The notes under the pieces are model-generated. The model was not told where the DNA came from. It made no database searches and was given only the letters and a program-made list of their open reading frames with translations. From positions 1-48,799 of the forward strand of contig DDXM01000027.1 of the NCBI GenBank assembly GCA_002347485.1: a stretch of DNA of 48,799 nucleotides. Reading direction: 5' to 3'. Positions 8,370 to 17,289 of this stretch are shown here, one piece after another (the first letter of the stretch is position 1; each line of letters begins with the position of its first letter). Source of the stretch: Anaerolineaceae bacterium UBA2260 (GTDB taxonomy: Bacteria > Chloroflexota > Anaerolineae > Anaerolineales > Anaerolineaceae). The translations under genes and the position numbers were made by a program.

Positions 8370-9041
8370 TCAATTTTCGCGCGTTTTCAACAATTCCGCG
8401 ATCTTATTCGCGCCTTCAGAGTCGGTGATGGCAAGCAATTCATCGCCTTCTGACAGGGTGGTCACACCGCGCGGGATCTGTAAAGCGCCTTTCCGGATAA
8501 TGCCCGCAATCACGCAGTTCGTCGGCAGATCCAGGTCTTTGATCGCCATGCCGATCGCTTTCGCATTCGTGGGTACTTTCTCCTCAACCAGTGAATATTT
8601 ACCCCTGCGCAATTTCAGGAGGGTCATCATGTCTCCCATCGACATTTCTTCCTCGATCAATCGGGCGAGTATATCCGCCTGGTTCACCGCCACATCGACA
8701 TTGAACATTTCGTTGAACAACCAGGCGTTGCGCGGGTTATTAACCCGGGCGATCGTGCGATTTACATTGAAACGTTCCCTCACCAGGTAGCACAACGCGA
8801 GGTTTTCCGCGTCATTCGGCGTGGTTGCCGCGAAAACCTGGGCGTGTTGAATATCAGCCTGCTCCAGGATATTGACGTCCATAGGATTCCCGGTCACAAT
8901 GGATTCCGTGGGTAATTCCTTATGAATCCGCGCCAGAATTTCCGCGCGGTGCTCCACCACTTTAACAACGTGATCCATCGCGATCAAAGATTTTGCCAGT
9001 TGAGCGCCTGTGCGCCCGCCACCTGCGATGATGACAAACAT
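8370..9041 (-). CDS. TrkA-family RCK potassium-transport regulator (second copy)
   Basis: Cytosolic regulator of K+ uptake with 223 residues. The N-terminal RCK/TrkA-N Rossmann domain starts FVIIAGGGRTGAQ (GxGxxG nucleotide loop) and a TrkA-C ligand domain covers about 140-223. An earlier in-frame start at 9122 would overlap the upstream gene by 80 nt. The ATG at 9041 has an AGGAGG site at 9048-9053 and begins 1 nt past the preceding stop, so it is preferred. It pairs with the next RCK gene and the KimA-like permease. Partner and ligand (NAD, ATP or c-di-AMP) cannot be read from sequence. Confidence 0.92.
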   Translation of the reverse strand: MFVIIAGGGRTGAQLAKSLIAMDHVVKVVEHRAEILARIHKELPTESIVTGNPMDVNILEQADIQHAQVFAATTPNDAENLALCYLVRERFNVNRTIARVNNPRNAWLFNEMFNVDVAVNQADILARLIEEEMSMGDMMTLLKLRRGKYSLVEEKVPTNAKAIGMAIKDLDLPTNCVIAGIIRKGALQIPRGVTTLSEGDELLAITDSEGANKIAELLKTREN

Positions 9042-9042
9042 A

Positions 9043-9702
9043 TCAGTCCTCCTGCATGCGCCGTAGATTGGCGCGGGTATCCTGAATGCCTTCCATCGTG
9101 GCAGCGACCGCCAGGATGTCACCTGTATTCAGGAGCGTATCGATTTCCGGCAGAAATGCTCGTCCAGCCCTGGTGACCGCGATCCACTTGCAATCTCCGC
9201 ATGTGATCAGGTCGCCAATGCGCTTATTATTCCACGATGCTGGTATTTCGATCTCGTACACTTCCACTTCGCCGTTACCCGCCGAGAAGACTGTGCGTCC
9301 CTCGGTATCAATAAGCATTTCCTCGATGCGCTGGGATCCCCAGCTGGTTGAACTGATGACCTGGATATTGAAAGATTCATAAAGAGGCCTTAGATAAGGG
9401 TCATAATTCCTGGCGACCACATTGGTGATCTTGTATTCTTTTTGGGCGATATGGCAGATTACAGCATTGAGGGTATCCATATTCGTCACCGCTGCCAGGC
9501 CGTCACAGGTCTCAATGCCTGCCCGTTTTAAAACTTCCTGGTTTAGCGCGTCTCCCTCCTGGGTCCGGCCTTTAAAATCTGGAGGTAGATTATTAAATGA
9601 AGCCTTGTTTTCGTCCACGACCGAAACCTGGTGACCGCGCTTAAATAGACTATATGCCAATTGCGCGCCGATCCTGCCACATCCAATGATAATGATTCGC
9701 AT
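9043..9702 (-). CDS. TrkA-family RCK potassium-transport regulator (first copy)
   Basis: 219 residues with the same TrkA-N plus TrkA-C layout. The nucleotide loop is IIIIGCGRIGAQ and an acidic residue follows strand 2 (VSVVDE), the pattern for NAD(H) binding. It lies 15 bp downstream of the KimA-like permease and directly before the second RCK gene, so the three probably form one operon. The two RCK proteins are clearly diverged paralogues and may form a heteromeric gating ring. No TrkH/KtrB-type channel is present in the window. Confidence 0.92.
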   Translation of the reverse strand: MRIIIIGCGRIGAQLAYSLFKRGHQVSVVDENKASFNNLPPDFKGRTQEGDALNQEVLKRAGIETCDGLAAVTNMDTLNAVICHIAQKEYKITNVVARNYDPYLRPLYESFNIQVISSTSWGSQRIEEMLIDTEGRTVFSAGNGEVEVYEIEIPASWNNKRIGDLITCGDCKWIAVTRAGRAFLPEIDTLLNTGDILAVAATMEGIQDTRANLRRMQED

Positions 9703-9717
9703 TCTTCCTCTATTCTA

Positions 9718-11664
9718 TTAATCGACCTGGTAAGGAACTTCCATGATCACGATCTCGTTGCGCGACAATAAGACTTTGCGTAAAGTATCCGCGGTATGCG
9801 CATGCAACACGTTGGTGATTCCATGCCTTGGGATGAATTGCGGAACTACAATGCTGATGATCTCATTCGCTTTTCGATTGTGGTCGATTTCCTCAATGTA
9901 CTCAAGCAAGGGTTCGATGAACAGCCTGTAGGGCGATTCAATGACAACCAGGCGATATCCCTCCCCCCAGGACTCCCATTTTTCACGCGTTTTTTGTGTT
10001 TCCACCGGGTCGATCGAGACATGCACTGCCGTGATATCGTTCGAAAGGGTCTTGGCATAACGTAAAGCGTTTAATGTGCCCTTATGCACGCTGCTCACCA
10101 GCAACAGCACCTTTTGATGCGCAATACGTGCAGGGGGTTGATATTCATCCAGCGACAGATCGCTTGCCAGGTTGGAGTAATGCCGGTGAATGGCAGAAAA
10201 GACAATCACCAGGCTTGGGATCAGGATCACCACGATCCATGCCCCGTCAATAAACTTGGTCAGCGCAAAGATGATCATCACGATGAATGTAACAACCGCG
10301 CCAAACCCGTTGATGATCATTTTGGTAACCCAGGCACGGTCGTGTTGAAGGGTTGATCCCTTTTCCTTGACCTCCTCACCCGGTTTTAACTTGCCGGATT
10401 TCCACCAGCGGCGGGCCATGCCCGATTGTGAAATGGTAAAGGACATGAATACCCCAACCGCGTACAGCGGGATCAGACGCGTCACGCTGGCATTGAACAC
10501 GATGATCAACAAGATCGCCATCGCAGATAAAGCGACGATGCCCCTCGAATAGACCAGCCGGCTGCCGCGGTAGGTAAGCTGGCGCGGCAAGTACCCGTCA
10601 GCGGCTGCGATGGCGCTCAAGCGCGGAAAATCTGCGAAAGCCGTGTTGGCAGCCATCACCAGGATGATAGTCGTTGCTGCGATCGTGCCCATGTAAAGGA
10701 TCCCCCTGCCATCCAAAACCGTTCTCGCCAATTGCGAGATCAGTGTTTCTTCTTCTGAAGGCATCACGCCCACGTGATTTCCCAGGTAGGTGATTGAGAA
10801 CATCATTGATCCGAGGATCAACGCCATGATGATCAAGGTGGTGCCGGCGTTCTTGCTGCGTGGTTCTTTAAAAGCGGTGATGCCATCCGAAATGGCTTCC
10901 ACACCTGTAACCGCGGTGGTGCCGCTGGCAAATGCCTTCAGGATCAAGAACATCGTGATCGGCTGCAGCGCGGTTTCGGATACGATCAAATCCATTGGAG
11001 GCGCGTCCACCATTCCCAGCGTGCCGCCGATCATGCGGATGAACCCGACGATGATATTCAAATACATCATCACCAGGAAAAAATATGTCGGGATGGCAAA
11101 CGTCATACCGGATTCTTTTACCCCGCGCAGGTTCACCATCATGATCAGCAGAACAAAAAAGATGGCGATGATCACTTTGTAGTGTTCAAGTATGGGGAAA
11201 GCTGACGTGAGCTGCGCGACACCAGAGGAAATCGAGACCGCGACCGTCAGGATATAATCTGTCAACAGAGCGGCAGCAGCGATCTGGGCTGGCACCGCCC
11301 CGATATTATCGCGCGCAACGATGAAAGAGCCACCGCCGTTAGGATAGGCGTGAATAGTCTGCTCGTATGAAAAGATCAATATCGCCAGCAGGGCGCAAAT
11401 TCCCAGCGCGATGGGAACAGACAAATGAAAAGCAGTGACGCCGGCAGCAGACAGGATGATGAGAATTTCCTGGGGCGCGTATGCTACCGAAGACATGGCA
11501 TCAGACGAAAAAACTGCCAATCCCAAAAACTTGCCGATGGTCTGATGCGGGGCGTCCGCTGTGGACAACGGTCGGCCAATCAGCAACCGCCGCCAACCTT
11601 TGCCAGGCATGTAGTCGGTTGCCCGGCGAATCACAGTGGAACCGTTCATATCATCAATCTTCAT
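9718..11664 (-). CDS. KimA-like APC-superfamily potassium permease
   Basis: Multi-pass membrane permease of 648 residues. The N-terminal half has motifs shared with Bacillus KimA (YdaO): LSSDAMSSVAYAPQEILIIL, YPNGGGSFIVARDNIG and TDYILTVAVSISSGVAQLTS. About 12 hydrophobic segments span residues 45-490. A soluble C-terminal domain (about 505-648) resembles the universal-stress-like domain of KimA. KimA is a high-affinity K+/H+ symporter, so potassium import is the best prediction; generic annotation would be amino-acid permease. Linkage to two RCK genes supports the potassium role. ATG 11664 is used; Met6 is an alternative start. Confidence 0.85.
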   Translation of the reverse strand: MKIDDMNGSTVIRRATDYMPGKGWRRLLIGRPLSTADAPHQTIGKFLGLAVFSSDAMSSVAYAPQEILIILSAAGVTAFHLSVPIALGICALLAILIFSYEQTIHAYPNGGGSFIVARDNIGAVPAQIAAAALLTDYILTVAVSISSGVAQLTSAFPILEHYKVIIAIFFVLLIMMVNLRGVKESGMTFAIPTYFFLVMMYLNIIVGFIRMIGGTLGMVDAPPMDLIVSETALQPITMFLILKAFASGTTAVTGVEAISDGITAFKEPRSKNAGTTLIIMALILGSMMFSITYLGNHVGVMPSEEETLISQLARTVLDGRGILYMGTIAATTIILVMAANTAFADFPRLSAIAAADGYLPRQLTYRGSRLVYSRGIVALSAMAILLIIVFNASVTRLIPLYAVGVFMSFTISQSGMARRWWKSGKLKPGEEVKEKGSTLQHDRAWVTKMIINGFGAVVTFIVMIIFALTKFIDGAWIVVILIPSLVIVFSAIHRHYSNLASDLSLDEYQPPARIAHQKVLLLVSSVHKGTLNALRYAKTLSNDITAVHVSIDPVETQKTREKWESWGEGYRLVVIESPYRLFIEPLLEYIEEIDHNRKANEIISIVVPQFIPRHGITNVLHAHTADTLRKVLLSRNEIVIMEVPYQVD

Positions 11665-11765
11665 TAAGAGCTTCCATTTGAACTATACGTTTGAAAAACC
11701 GGAAAAACTAGCAATAGCAAAATCATATCATTATTTTGAGCGAATGCACTCAGAATCGCTGAAAA

Positions 11766-13472
11766 CTATGCCACGCGATAAATAATGCCCTGGTAAGGAA
11801 GAAAAGTTGGCGTTGAATCTTCTATATGCACCCAATTCTTCATGTTATTCACCAGGATCTGGCTCACCTTACGCGGCAGGGTTACCACTTGCTTTTCCGC
11901 GCTCATGTTCAACACGATCAACAACTCATCTTCCTGGTATTTCCTGCTGTAACAAAGCACCTGGTCATCCCCAATATCGATCACTTGATAATCACCGACC
12001 TGCAAAGCCGGGTTTTGCCTGCGCGCCAGCAACATGCGGCGGTAAAAGTTGATCATTGAGTCAGGTTTTCCCACCTGGTCGTCCACATTAATACCTGCAG
12101 CAAAATTCGGGTTCACCGGCAACCAGGGGGAAACATTAGGCGGGCAAAAACCTCCATTCGCTTCATTTGACCACTGCATCGGCGTGCGATTGCGGTCCCT
12201 TCCCATCTTGGCGCCCACCAGTGCGGCTTTTTTTCCGTCTGAGCCGTTGACTCGTTCTTCCATCTCCGCGTACAGCAGGCTTAATGGGTCGCGGAAGAGT
12301 GCGGGGTCCTCGATCAAAAAGTCAGACATCCCGATCTCTTCGCCATTGTAGAGGAACGGCGTTCCCTTCAAAGTCAACAGCAGCATGAGATGCAACCTGG
12401 CCTGGATATCGTTGTTCGCGCCATCCCCAAAAGCGGTGTACACCCGCGACGAATCATGATTGCCAAGCGTGTTGCACGGCCAGGCGTTCTCCGGTAGGGC
12501 GTTCAACCGCTTCGTTTGGTTTTCTTTCACATGTTGCGCGGTCAGTCGACCCGTCCGCATCAGCGGAAAGTTAAAATTTAGATGCAATTCATCAGTTCCA
12601 TTCCCGTAAAACTCGATGGCATCCGTCTCTCCGATCAACACCCGGTCATCATATTCATCGACCACGGCGCGCAACTCGCGCATGATCTGGTGCACCTCGG
12701 GTTTGTCCACCTGGTGCCGGAACATGTCCATAAAATAGGCGGGCACTTTTTCGTCCACATATGCGTTGGGCATCGTATTTGCCAGTCTGAACAATTCCTC
12801 CTGGCTCATACCAGCTGGGATCGATGGGTAAGTTTCATCCTCGAAGATCGTGCCCACCGCGTCCAACCGGAACCCATCCACGCCCATGTCCAGCCAGAAG
12901 CGGACCGCGTTGAACATGGCTTTTTTCACCGCCGGGTTGTGCCAATTGAGATCAGGTTGCTCTTTGAAAAAATAATGGTAGTAATAAGAGGTTGTCTGTG
13001 CATCATATTCCCAGGCTGAACCACCGAAGGTTGAGAACCAATTGTTCGGAGGATTCCCATTTTTCCCATCCCGCCAGACGTACCAATCCCGCTTCGGATT
13101 ATCTCGGCTCGACCGTGATTCCAAAAACCAGGGATGTTGGTCTGAGGTGTGATTCAGAACCATGTCCAGCACCAGGCGCATCCCACGCTGGTGCACATGG
13201 TTGAGAAAATTTCTGAAATTCTCCATGGTTCCGTATTCCGGTCCGACATCCTGGTAATCCGCCACGTCATAACCGCAATCCACGAACGGCGAGGGATAGT
13301 GCGGTGAAAGCCAGATGGCGTCAACGCCCAGTTCCTGCAGGTAATTCAGTTTGTCTGTCATCCCGGCAAAGTCACCGATGCCGTCGCCATTTCCGTCCGC
13401 GAAACTGCGCGGGTAAATTTGATAAAAAACCGCTTTTTGCCACCACTTGAATGCTGCTTGCTCGGACATCAA
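11766..13472 (-). CDS. GH13 alpha-glucosidase (oligo-1,6-glucosidase type)
   Basis: Cytosolic glycoside hydrolase that releases glucose from short alpha-glucosides. 568 residues, the usual length. The GH13 motifs are intact: DMVLNHTS (103-110), GFRLDAV with nucleophile Asp204, the acid/base region LIGETD with Glu282, and NHD with Asp340. There is no signal peptide. The QIYPRSF start and NGDGIGD loop are typical of the alpha-glucosidase/oligo-1,6-glucosidase/trehalose-6-phosphate hydrolase group, and the exact substrate cannot be fixed. It lies 12 bp after mtaB and is likely cotranscribed. No sugar transporter is nearby. Confidence 0.93.
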   Translation of the reverse strand: MMSEQAAFKWWQKAVFYQIYPRSFADGNGDGIGDFAGMTDKLNYLQELGVDAIWLSPHYPSPFVDCGYDVADYQDVGPEYGTMENFRNFLNHVHQRGMRLVLDMVLNHTSDQHPWFLESRSSRDNPKRDWYVWRDGKNGNPPNNWFSTFGGSAWEYDAQTTSYYYHYFFKEQPDLNWHNPAVKKAMFNAVRFWLDMGVDGFRLDAVGTIFEDETYPSIPAGMSQEELFRLANTMPNAYVDEKVPAYFMDMFRHQVDKPEVHQIMRELRAVVDEYDDRVLIGETDAIEFYGNGTDELHLNFNFPLMRTGRLTAQHVKENQTKRLNALPENAWPCNTLGNHDSSRVYTAFGDGANNDIQARLHLMLLLTLKGTPFLYNGEEIGMSDFLIEDPALFRDPLSLLYAEMEERVNGSDGKKAALVGAKMGRDRNRTPMQWSNEANGGFCPPNVSPWLPVNPNFAAGINVDDQVGKPDSMINFYRRMLLARRQNPALQVGDYQVIDIGDDQVLCYSRKYQEDELLIVLNMSAEKQVVTLPRKVSQILVNNMKNWVHIEDSTPTFLPYQGIIYRVA

Positions 13473-13484
13473 CTCTCCAACTAC

Positions 13485-14759
13485 TTATAAAATGATCTCG
13501 CCTGCCAGGTTACCCGCAGTGTGCGACCGGATTTTAACCCGGTCGATTTTATTACAACGATTCGAATCTGCCAATCCATTAACTTCAAGATAATTATCGG
13601 TCAGTCCGTGCAAAAGCCAGTTGCCGTTCTTTTGTTCAACCGCGGTCTCCCATAAGACCTCGAGCGCCTGGCCAATGTGTATCTCAGTGTAGCTGGCCGC
13701 TGATCGCTGCAGCACTTCCCGCATTAATCGGCTGCGTTCCTGCGCGACCTTGCCATGCACCCTCCCCGGCAGCCGGCTGGCTGCTGTGCCGGGTCGGGCG
13801 GAATATTTAAACACATGCCCTGCCGCGAATTCCATTTCTTCCACGAATCGCAGGCTCTCAGCAAATTCCTCTTCGGTTTCACCCGGAAAACCCACGATGA
13901 TATCAGTGGTGATGGCAACCCCAGGGATCATTTTCCGCGCGGTAGCAACAAGCTGGCGGAAATCACCGGGCGTGGTGTGCCGCAGCATGCGTTTGAGCAC
14001 CCCCGCTGAGCCCGATTGCAGCGGCAGGTGCAGATGTCGGCATATGCGCTGATCCTGCCAGAGCAAAAAAAATCGCTCATCCAGGCCCCACGGTTCGGTG
14101 GAAGACAATCGCAGCCTTTTTACTTCAGAGTTGGCAAGGATATATCGCACCAGGTCAGTCAGTGTTACATTACCCTCCATGTCAATCCCCCAGGAGCCCA
14201 GGTGCACGCCGCTTAATACTACTTCCTGCACACCTCCCGCGACTGCCGCCTGGATCTCGCGCAAAACTATCTCCTTCGGGGTGCTTACCGCTTTACCACG
14301 CGCCACGCGGGTGATACAAAATGTGCATAGGTTATCGCAACCATCCTGAACCTTGATGAACGCGCGCGTCCTTTTACGCGCTCCGGGCAGCGGCGTGCGC
14401 GCCAGTGGTTCCAGGTCAAAATATTCTTCCCTGCCCAATAACATCGCCGCGATCTGTGCTTTGTTCTGATTGCTGACCACGCGGCTGACGCCGGGAAGCT
14501 GTCCATCCAGACCGGGCTCCAGCGTCGCCAGGCATCCGGTCAGAATGATCTCCGCCGCACCAGCGCGATACGCCTGGCGGGACTTCTGCCGAGAATCGGA
14601 AGCGGCCGCGGCGGTCACCGCGCAGGTGTTGATGATCACCAGGTCGGCTCTCTCCGGGGTATCCACAATGTCATGCCCGGCGGCACGAAAATCGCCCGCC
14701 AGGTGCTCAATTTCCGCCTGATTCAATCTGCACCCGACGGTGTCGAAAAACACTTTCAT
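13485..14759 (-). CDS. mtaB: tRNA t6A37 methylthiotransferase MtaB
   Basis: Radical SAM enzyme that adds a methylthio group to t6A at tRNA position 37. Of its 424 residues, the UPF0004 domain holds the three cluster cysteines Cys10, Cys46 and Cys76. The radical SAM CxxxCxxC motif is at Cys141/145/148 (CDNLCTFC). A TRAM-like C-terminal region follows. The opening VGCRLNQAE favours MtaB over MiaB and RimO. The stop is 2 bp from the upstream lipoprotein gene's end on the same strand, consistent with an operon of unrelated functions. Confidence 0.94.
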   Translation of the reverse strand: MKVFFDTVGCRLNQAEIEHLAGDFRAAGHDIVDTPERADLVIINTCAVTAAAASDSRQKSRQAYRAGAAEIILTGCLATLEPGLDGQLPGVSRVVSNQNKAQIAAMLLGREEYFDLEPLARTPLPGARKRTRAFIKVQDGCDNLCTFCITRVARGKAVSTPKEIVLREIQAAVAGGVQEVVLSGVHLGSWGIDMEGNVTLTDLVRYILANSEVKRLRLSSTEPWGLDERFFLLWQDQRICRHLHLPLQSGSAGVLKRMLRHTTPGDFRQLVATARKMIPGVAITTDIIVGFPGETEEEFAESLRFVEEMEFAAGHVFKYSARPGTAASRLPGRVHGKVAQERSRLMREVLQRSAASYTEIHIGQALEVLWETAVEQKNGNWLLHGLTDNYLEVNGLADSNRCNKIDRVKIRSHTAGNLAGEIIL

Positions 14760-14761
14760 AA

Positions 14762-15421
14762 TTACGGCTGTACCACCTTGAAATTATCGAACAAAACGGT
14801 AACGCCCGGTTCATCATAGGAACCGGCGATTAACCCCACCTTGCCCTCTGAGAATGAATCATCGATCACGACAGCCAGCGTGGAATCGTTCACCATCAGG
14901 CTGAGCGTGTTGCCCTCGCAGACCGCCTGGATGTGATTGACCATCCCGCCCTGCCGGATTTGCTCGCTGTATCCCAGCTTCCCATCCTCGCTAGCCATGA
15001 CCATGTTGCCATCGAGGTACTTGAATATCCCATAGTAGCCATCGTGACTGATGATAAAGCCATAGAAATTATCTTCATCCTGGTAGCGGCATACCACGCC
15101 AAAAGCGTCATTCATCGGTCCCTCCACCAGTACCGCGTCAACCTCAACTTGGGCATCTTGGTATTTTCCGCCCGTGATCGACCAGAACATAAAATTCGGC
15201 AGATCAACGGTAAAAAGCATTCCGCCATATTTGATTCCAATATCCCCGCCAGCGCGCTCCATCACGCCCCATCCGTTGCGCGCGCGAGAGAAATCATCCT
15301 CGTAGAGAAGTTCGCCTGGGACGGTTGCATCGAGTGGTTTGATTAGCGTGGCATTACCGGCGCAAGCAGCCAGGAGAATACCAGGCAGGATCAATGACAG
15401 GAACCATAGTCTCTTTTTCAT
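14762..15421 (-). CDS. Lipoprotein with a concanavalin-A-like fold domain, function unknown
   Basis: 219 residues from the ATG at 15421 (an upstream in-frame start at 15433 adds four residues, but MKKR begins a better signal peptide). The lipobox LLAAC ends at Cys20. The mature part (YEDDFSRARNGWGV to VLFDNFKVVQP) has the layout of secreted ConA-like/DUF1080-type beta-sandwich domains: an opening DDFS, central VCRYQDEDNFYGFIIS and a closing DNFKV strand. Such domains often bind or cut sugars, but no catalytic residues can be named. It sits between mtaB and the TPR gene. Confidence 0.8.
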   Translation of the reverse strand: MKKRLWFLSLILPGILLAACAGNATLIKPLDATVPGELLYEDDFSRARNGWGVMERAGGDIGIKYGGMLFTVDLPNFMFWSITGGKYQDAQVEVDAVLVEGPMNDAFGVVCRYQDEDNFYGFIISHDGYYGIFKYLDGNMVMASEDGKLGYSEQIRQGGMVNHIQAVCEGNTLSLMVNDSTLAVVIDDSFSEGKVGLIAGSYDEPGVTVLFDNFKVVQP

Positions 15422-15463
15422 CGGATATACCAATCTTAGGGGATATTATACCGTTATCACATC

Positions 15464-16876
15464 TCACCTGGCGCCGTTTTCCTCCAACAGGCGATTCGCC
15501 ATCTCGCGTAATCGCTCATCGGTGGCTGAAGCCGAGGCGCGGCGCAGGTAGGCGAAAGCGGTTTCCTTGTCCCCCCTGTACAGGCTTGTTTGAGCCAGGT
15601 GGATCAAAATGGCAGCTTCCTCCGGGTCATACCTTAACGCCTGCATAAAAAACCTTTCCGCGCTGTCCAGATCAGCCAGGGTCAGGTAGGCGGTTCCCAA
15701 CAGATCCAGGTAAACCGGGTTGGTCGGCTGGATCAAAACCAATTGGCGCGCGGCTGGCAATCCTTCCTCTTCCACCTCGTAGTTGCGTGTTAAGCTGAAT
15801 TTTGCCAGAGCTTCCCAACTTTCCGGATCAGCGCGGTCAATCCCGATGGCAGCCTCATACGCAGCGAGTGCTTCCTCCAATCGTCCCGCATCTGCCAGAA
15901 CTCCACCCACCTCGATTTGCCAGACCGCAGCATCGGGATTGGCAGCCAGCGCTTTTTGCAGGTGAGCCAGAGCGTTCTCGGTATTTAAAATTCGCCGGTA
16001 ATAAAGTCCCGCCAACCCATTGACCATTTCACCCCGCGGATTCAGCGCCAGTGCTCGTTCCAGGCTGGCTAAGCCGTCTTGACCGATCTGCTGCTGCGCT
16101 TCAGCCAGCAGCGCCCAGGCAATCGCGTTTTCCGGATCATCTACGGTCGCGAGTCGGAAGGATTCCGCTGCAGCGTCCCATTCACCTGTTCTTGACAATG
16201 CCTGACCCGCCACGATATACCAGCCTTCTTCGAGGGTGATTGATTCGTACGCCGAGATCGTCTCAGCCAGGTACTCGGCGTTAACCTTCATCTTGGGTTC
16301 TTCTTTAACCACTTGCAGATAATCCAGCGCGTCCGCGGGGTGCAAAGCCATGTTCAGCACGCCCAATTGATAATTTATGTTTTCATTCAGGGGATCCAGC
16401 AAGTAAGCCTTTTGCAGAACCTCCTTGCTTGAATCGAGGAAATGGTTCCGCCGCAGGAGGGTGGCTGCCTGCGTTAATACAAAGGGATCGTTGGATGCAA
16501 GATTCACCAGTACCGATTTCGCTTCATTCGCTCGTCCGCTGGCGACGAGCGCATCCGCCAGCCAGATGCTGCCGTGAGCCTCCAATTGGTTTGTGATTGC
16601 AGCGCTCTCGAAGGACTCAACAGCCTGTTGCGCCTGACCAGTGTCAAGGTAAAGGCGGCCAAGCCGCTGCCACTGATCTCCCCTCCACGGTGAAATTTCC
16701 AGCAATGCTTCCAAGGCCGTGATCTCCGCCCCAGGATCATTATCAGCCTGCGCTTGAGCCAGCGCTCTCTGCCCTTCTACATACTTTTCGGCTAGGGGTA
16801 AAGGCTGGCCAGCTACCCCCAAAGCGAGCGGGATCAGTATCAGCAGGAACAGCAGGACTTTTGCGCGCAAGTGCAT
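15464..16876 (-). CDS. Secreted or membrane-anchored TPR-repeat protein
   Basis: 470 residues. An N-terminal hydrophobic segment (about 7-27) acts as signal peptide or anchor. The rest is a tandem series of TPR-like helical pairs with patterns such as WQRLGRLYLDTGQAQQAVESFE and WEALAKFSLTRNYEVEE. It is probably a protein-interaction scaffold; the partner is unknown. The ATG at 16876 is preferred over an in-frame GTG at 16894. A perfect TATAAT lies 6 nt before the ATG, leaving no room for a ribosome site. It heads a minus-strand run with the lipoprotein, mtaB and the glucosidase. Confidence 0.85.
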   Translation of the reverse strand: MHLRAKVLLFLLILIPLALGVAGQPLPLAEKYVEGQRALAQAQADNDPGAEITALEALLEISPWRGDQWQRLGRLYLDTGQAQQAVESFESAAITNQLEAHGSIWLADALVASGRANEAKSVLVNLASNDPFVLTQAATLLRRNHFLDSSKEVLQKAYLLDPLNENINYQLGVLNMALHPADALDYLQVVKEEPKMKVNAEYLAETISAYESITLEEGWYIVAGQALSRTGEWDAAAESFRLATVDDPENAIAWALLAEAQQQIGQDGLASLERALALNPRGEMVNGLAGLYYRRILNTENALAHLQKALAANPDAAVWQIEVGGVLADAGRLEEALAAYEAAIGIDRADPESWEALAKFSLTRNYEVEEEGLPAARQLVLIQPTNPVYLDLLGTAYLTLADLDSAERFFMQALRYDPEEAAILIHLAQTSLYRGDKETAFAYLRRASASATDERLREMANRLLEENGAR

Positions 16877-16882
16877 GTAATT

Positions 16883-16888
16883 ATTATA
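16883..16888 (-). promoter_or_regulatory. -10 element of a probable leaderless promoter (TPR gene)
   Basis: Minus strand TATAAT ends 6 nt before the ATG at 16876, which puts the expected transcription start on or next to the start codon. No clear -35 hexamer is seen. It is divergent from the cspA promoter 36 bp away. Confidence 0.55.
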
Positions 16889-16923
16889 TTCCACGCCCGC
16901 GTGAATTCTTTACCCCATAGTGC

Positions 16924-16953
16924 TTGACATCAGTTTGCGGGCAAGTATATAAT
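16924..16953 (+). promoter_or_regulatory. Sigma-70-type promoter of the cold-shock gene
   Basis: TTGACA (16924-16929), 18-bp spacer, TATAAT (16948-16953); both hexamers are perfect. The predicted start near 16960 gives a 5' UTR of about 63 nt. The UTR contains a stem GGCG-(CA)-GAGGG / CCCTC-CGCC at 16966-16992. Confidence 0.92.
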
Positions 16954-17022
16954 CTATTCATCGTGGGCGCAGAGGGAGCGATACCCTCCGCCATCAAAAA
17001 TTCAGAGATGGAGAGAAACAGC

Positions 17023-17235
17023 ATGTCAGAACGTTTTGTTGGAACTGTGAAGTGGTTCAATCCCGCCAAGGGATACGGTTTCATCGGCCGTGAGAATGCA
17101 GAAGATGTCTTCGTGCATTTCTCCGCAATAGAAATGGAGGGGTATAAGGTCCTCAAGGAAGGTCAACAAGTCGAATTTTCGGTCGAAAAAGGTCCCAAGG
17201 GACTGCAGGCCGCTGCAGTAAAAGCAGTGGAATAA
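17023..17235 (+). CDS. Cold-shock domain protein (CspA family)
   Basis: Single-stranded nucleic-acid-binding RNA chaperone with 70 residues. The RNP1 motif KGYGFIGR and RNP2 motif VFVHFS are intact in a canonical cold-shock fold (VKWFNPAKGYGFI). The ATG at 17023 has GGAGAG 7 nt upstream. A longer in-frame reading begins inside the promoter and is rejected. The gene is monocistronic, with its own promoter and terminator, and the structured UTR could give temperature-dependent translation. Confidence 0.96.
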   Translation: MSERFVGTVKWFNPAKGYGFIGRENAEDVFVHFSAIEMEGYKVLKEGQQVEFSVEKGPKGLQAAAVKAVE

Positions 17236-17260
17236 TCCACGCTAAACAATTGAATATCGT

Positions 17261-17289
17261 AAAGCAGAGCTGATGGCTCTGCTTTTTTT
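17261..17289 (+). terminator. Terminator of the cold-shock gene
   Basis: AAAGCAGAGC-TGATG-GCTCTGCTTT, 10-bp perfect stem, followed by a T-run to 17289. The run touches the stop codon of the convergent aminotransferase gene, so the hairpin may also serve the minus strand. Confidence 0.93.

Noticed and set aside
7404..8370. Replication origin near rpmH
   Set aside because: rpmH-rnpA often lies beside dnaA and oriC, but the upstream gene here is trkA and no cluster of DnaA boxes was noticed.
9718..11664. Plain amino-acid permease annotation
   Set aside because: The motifs and the C-terminal soluble domain are closer to KimA, and the RCK neighbours fit potassium transport.
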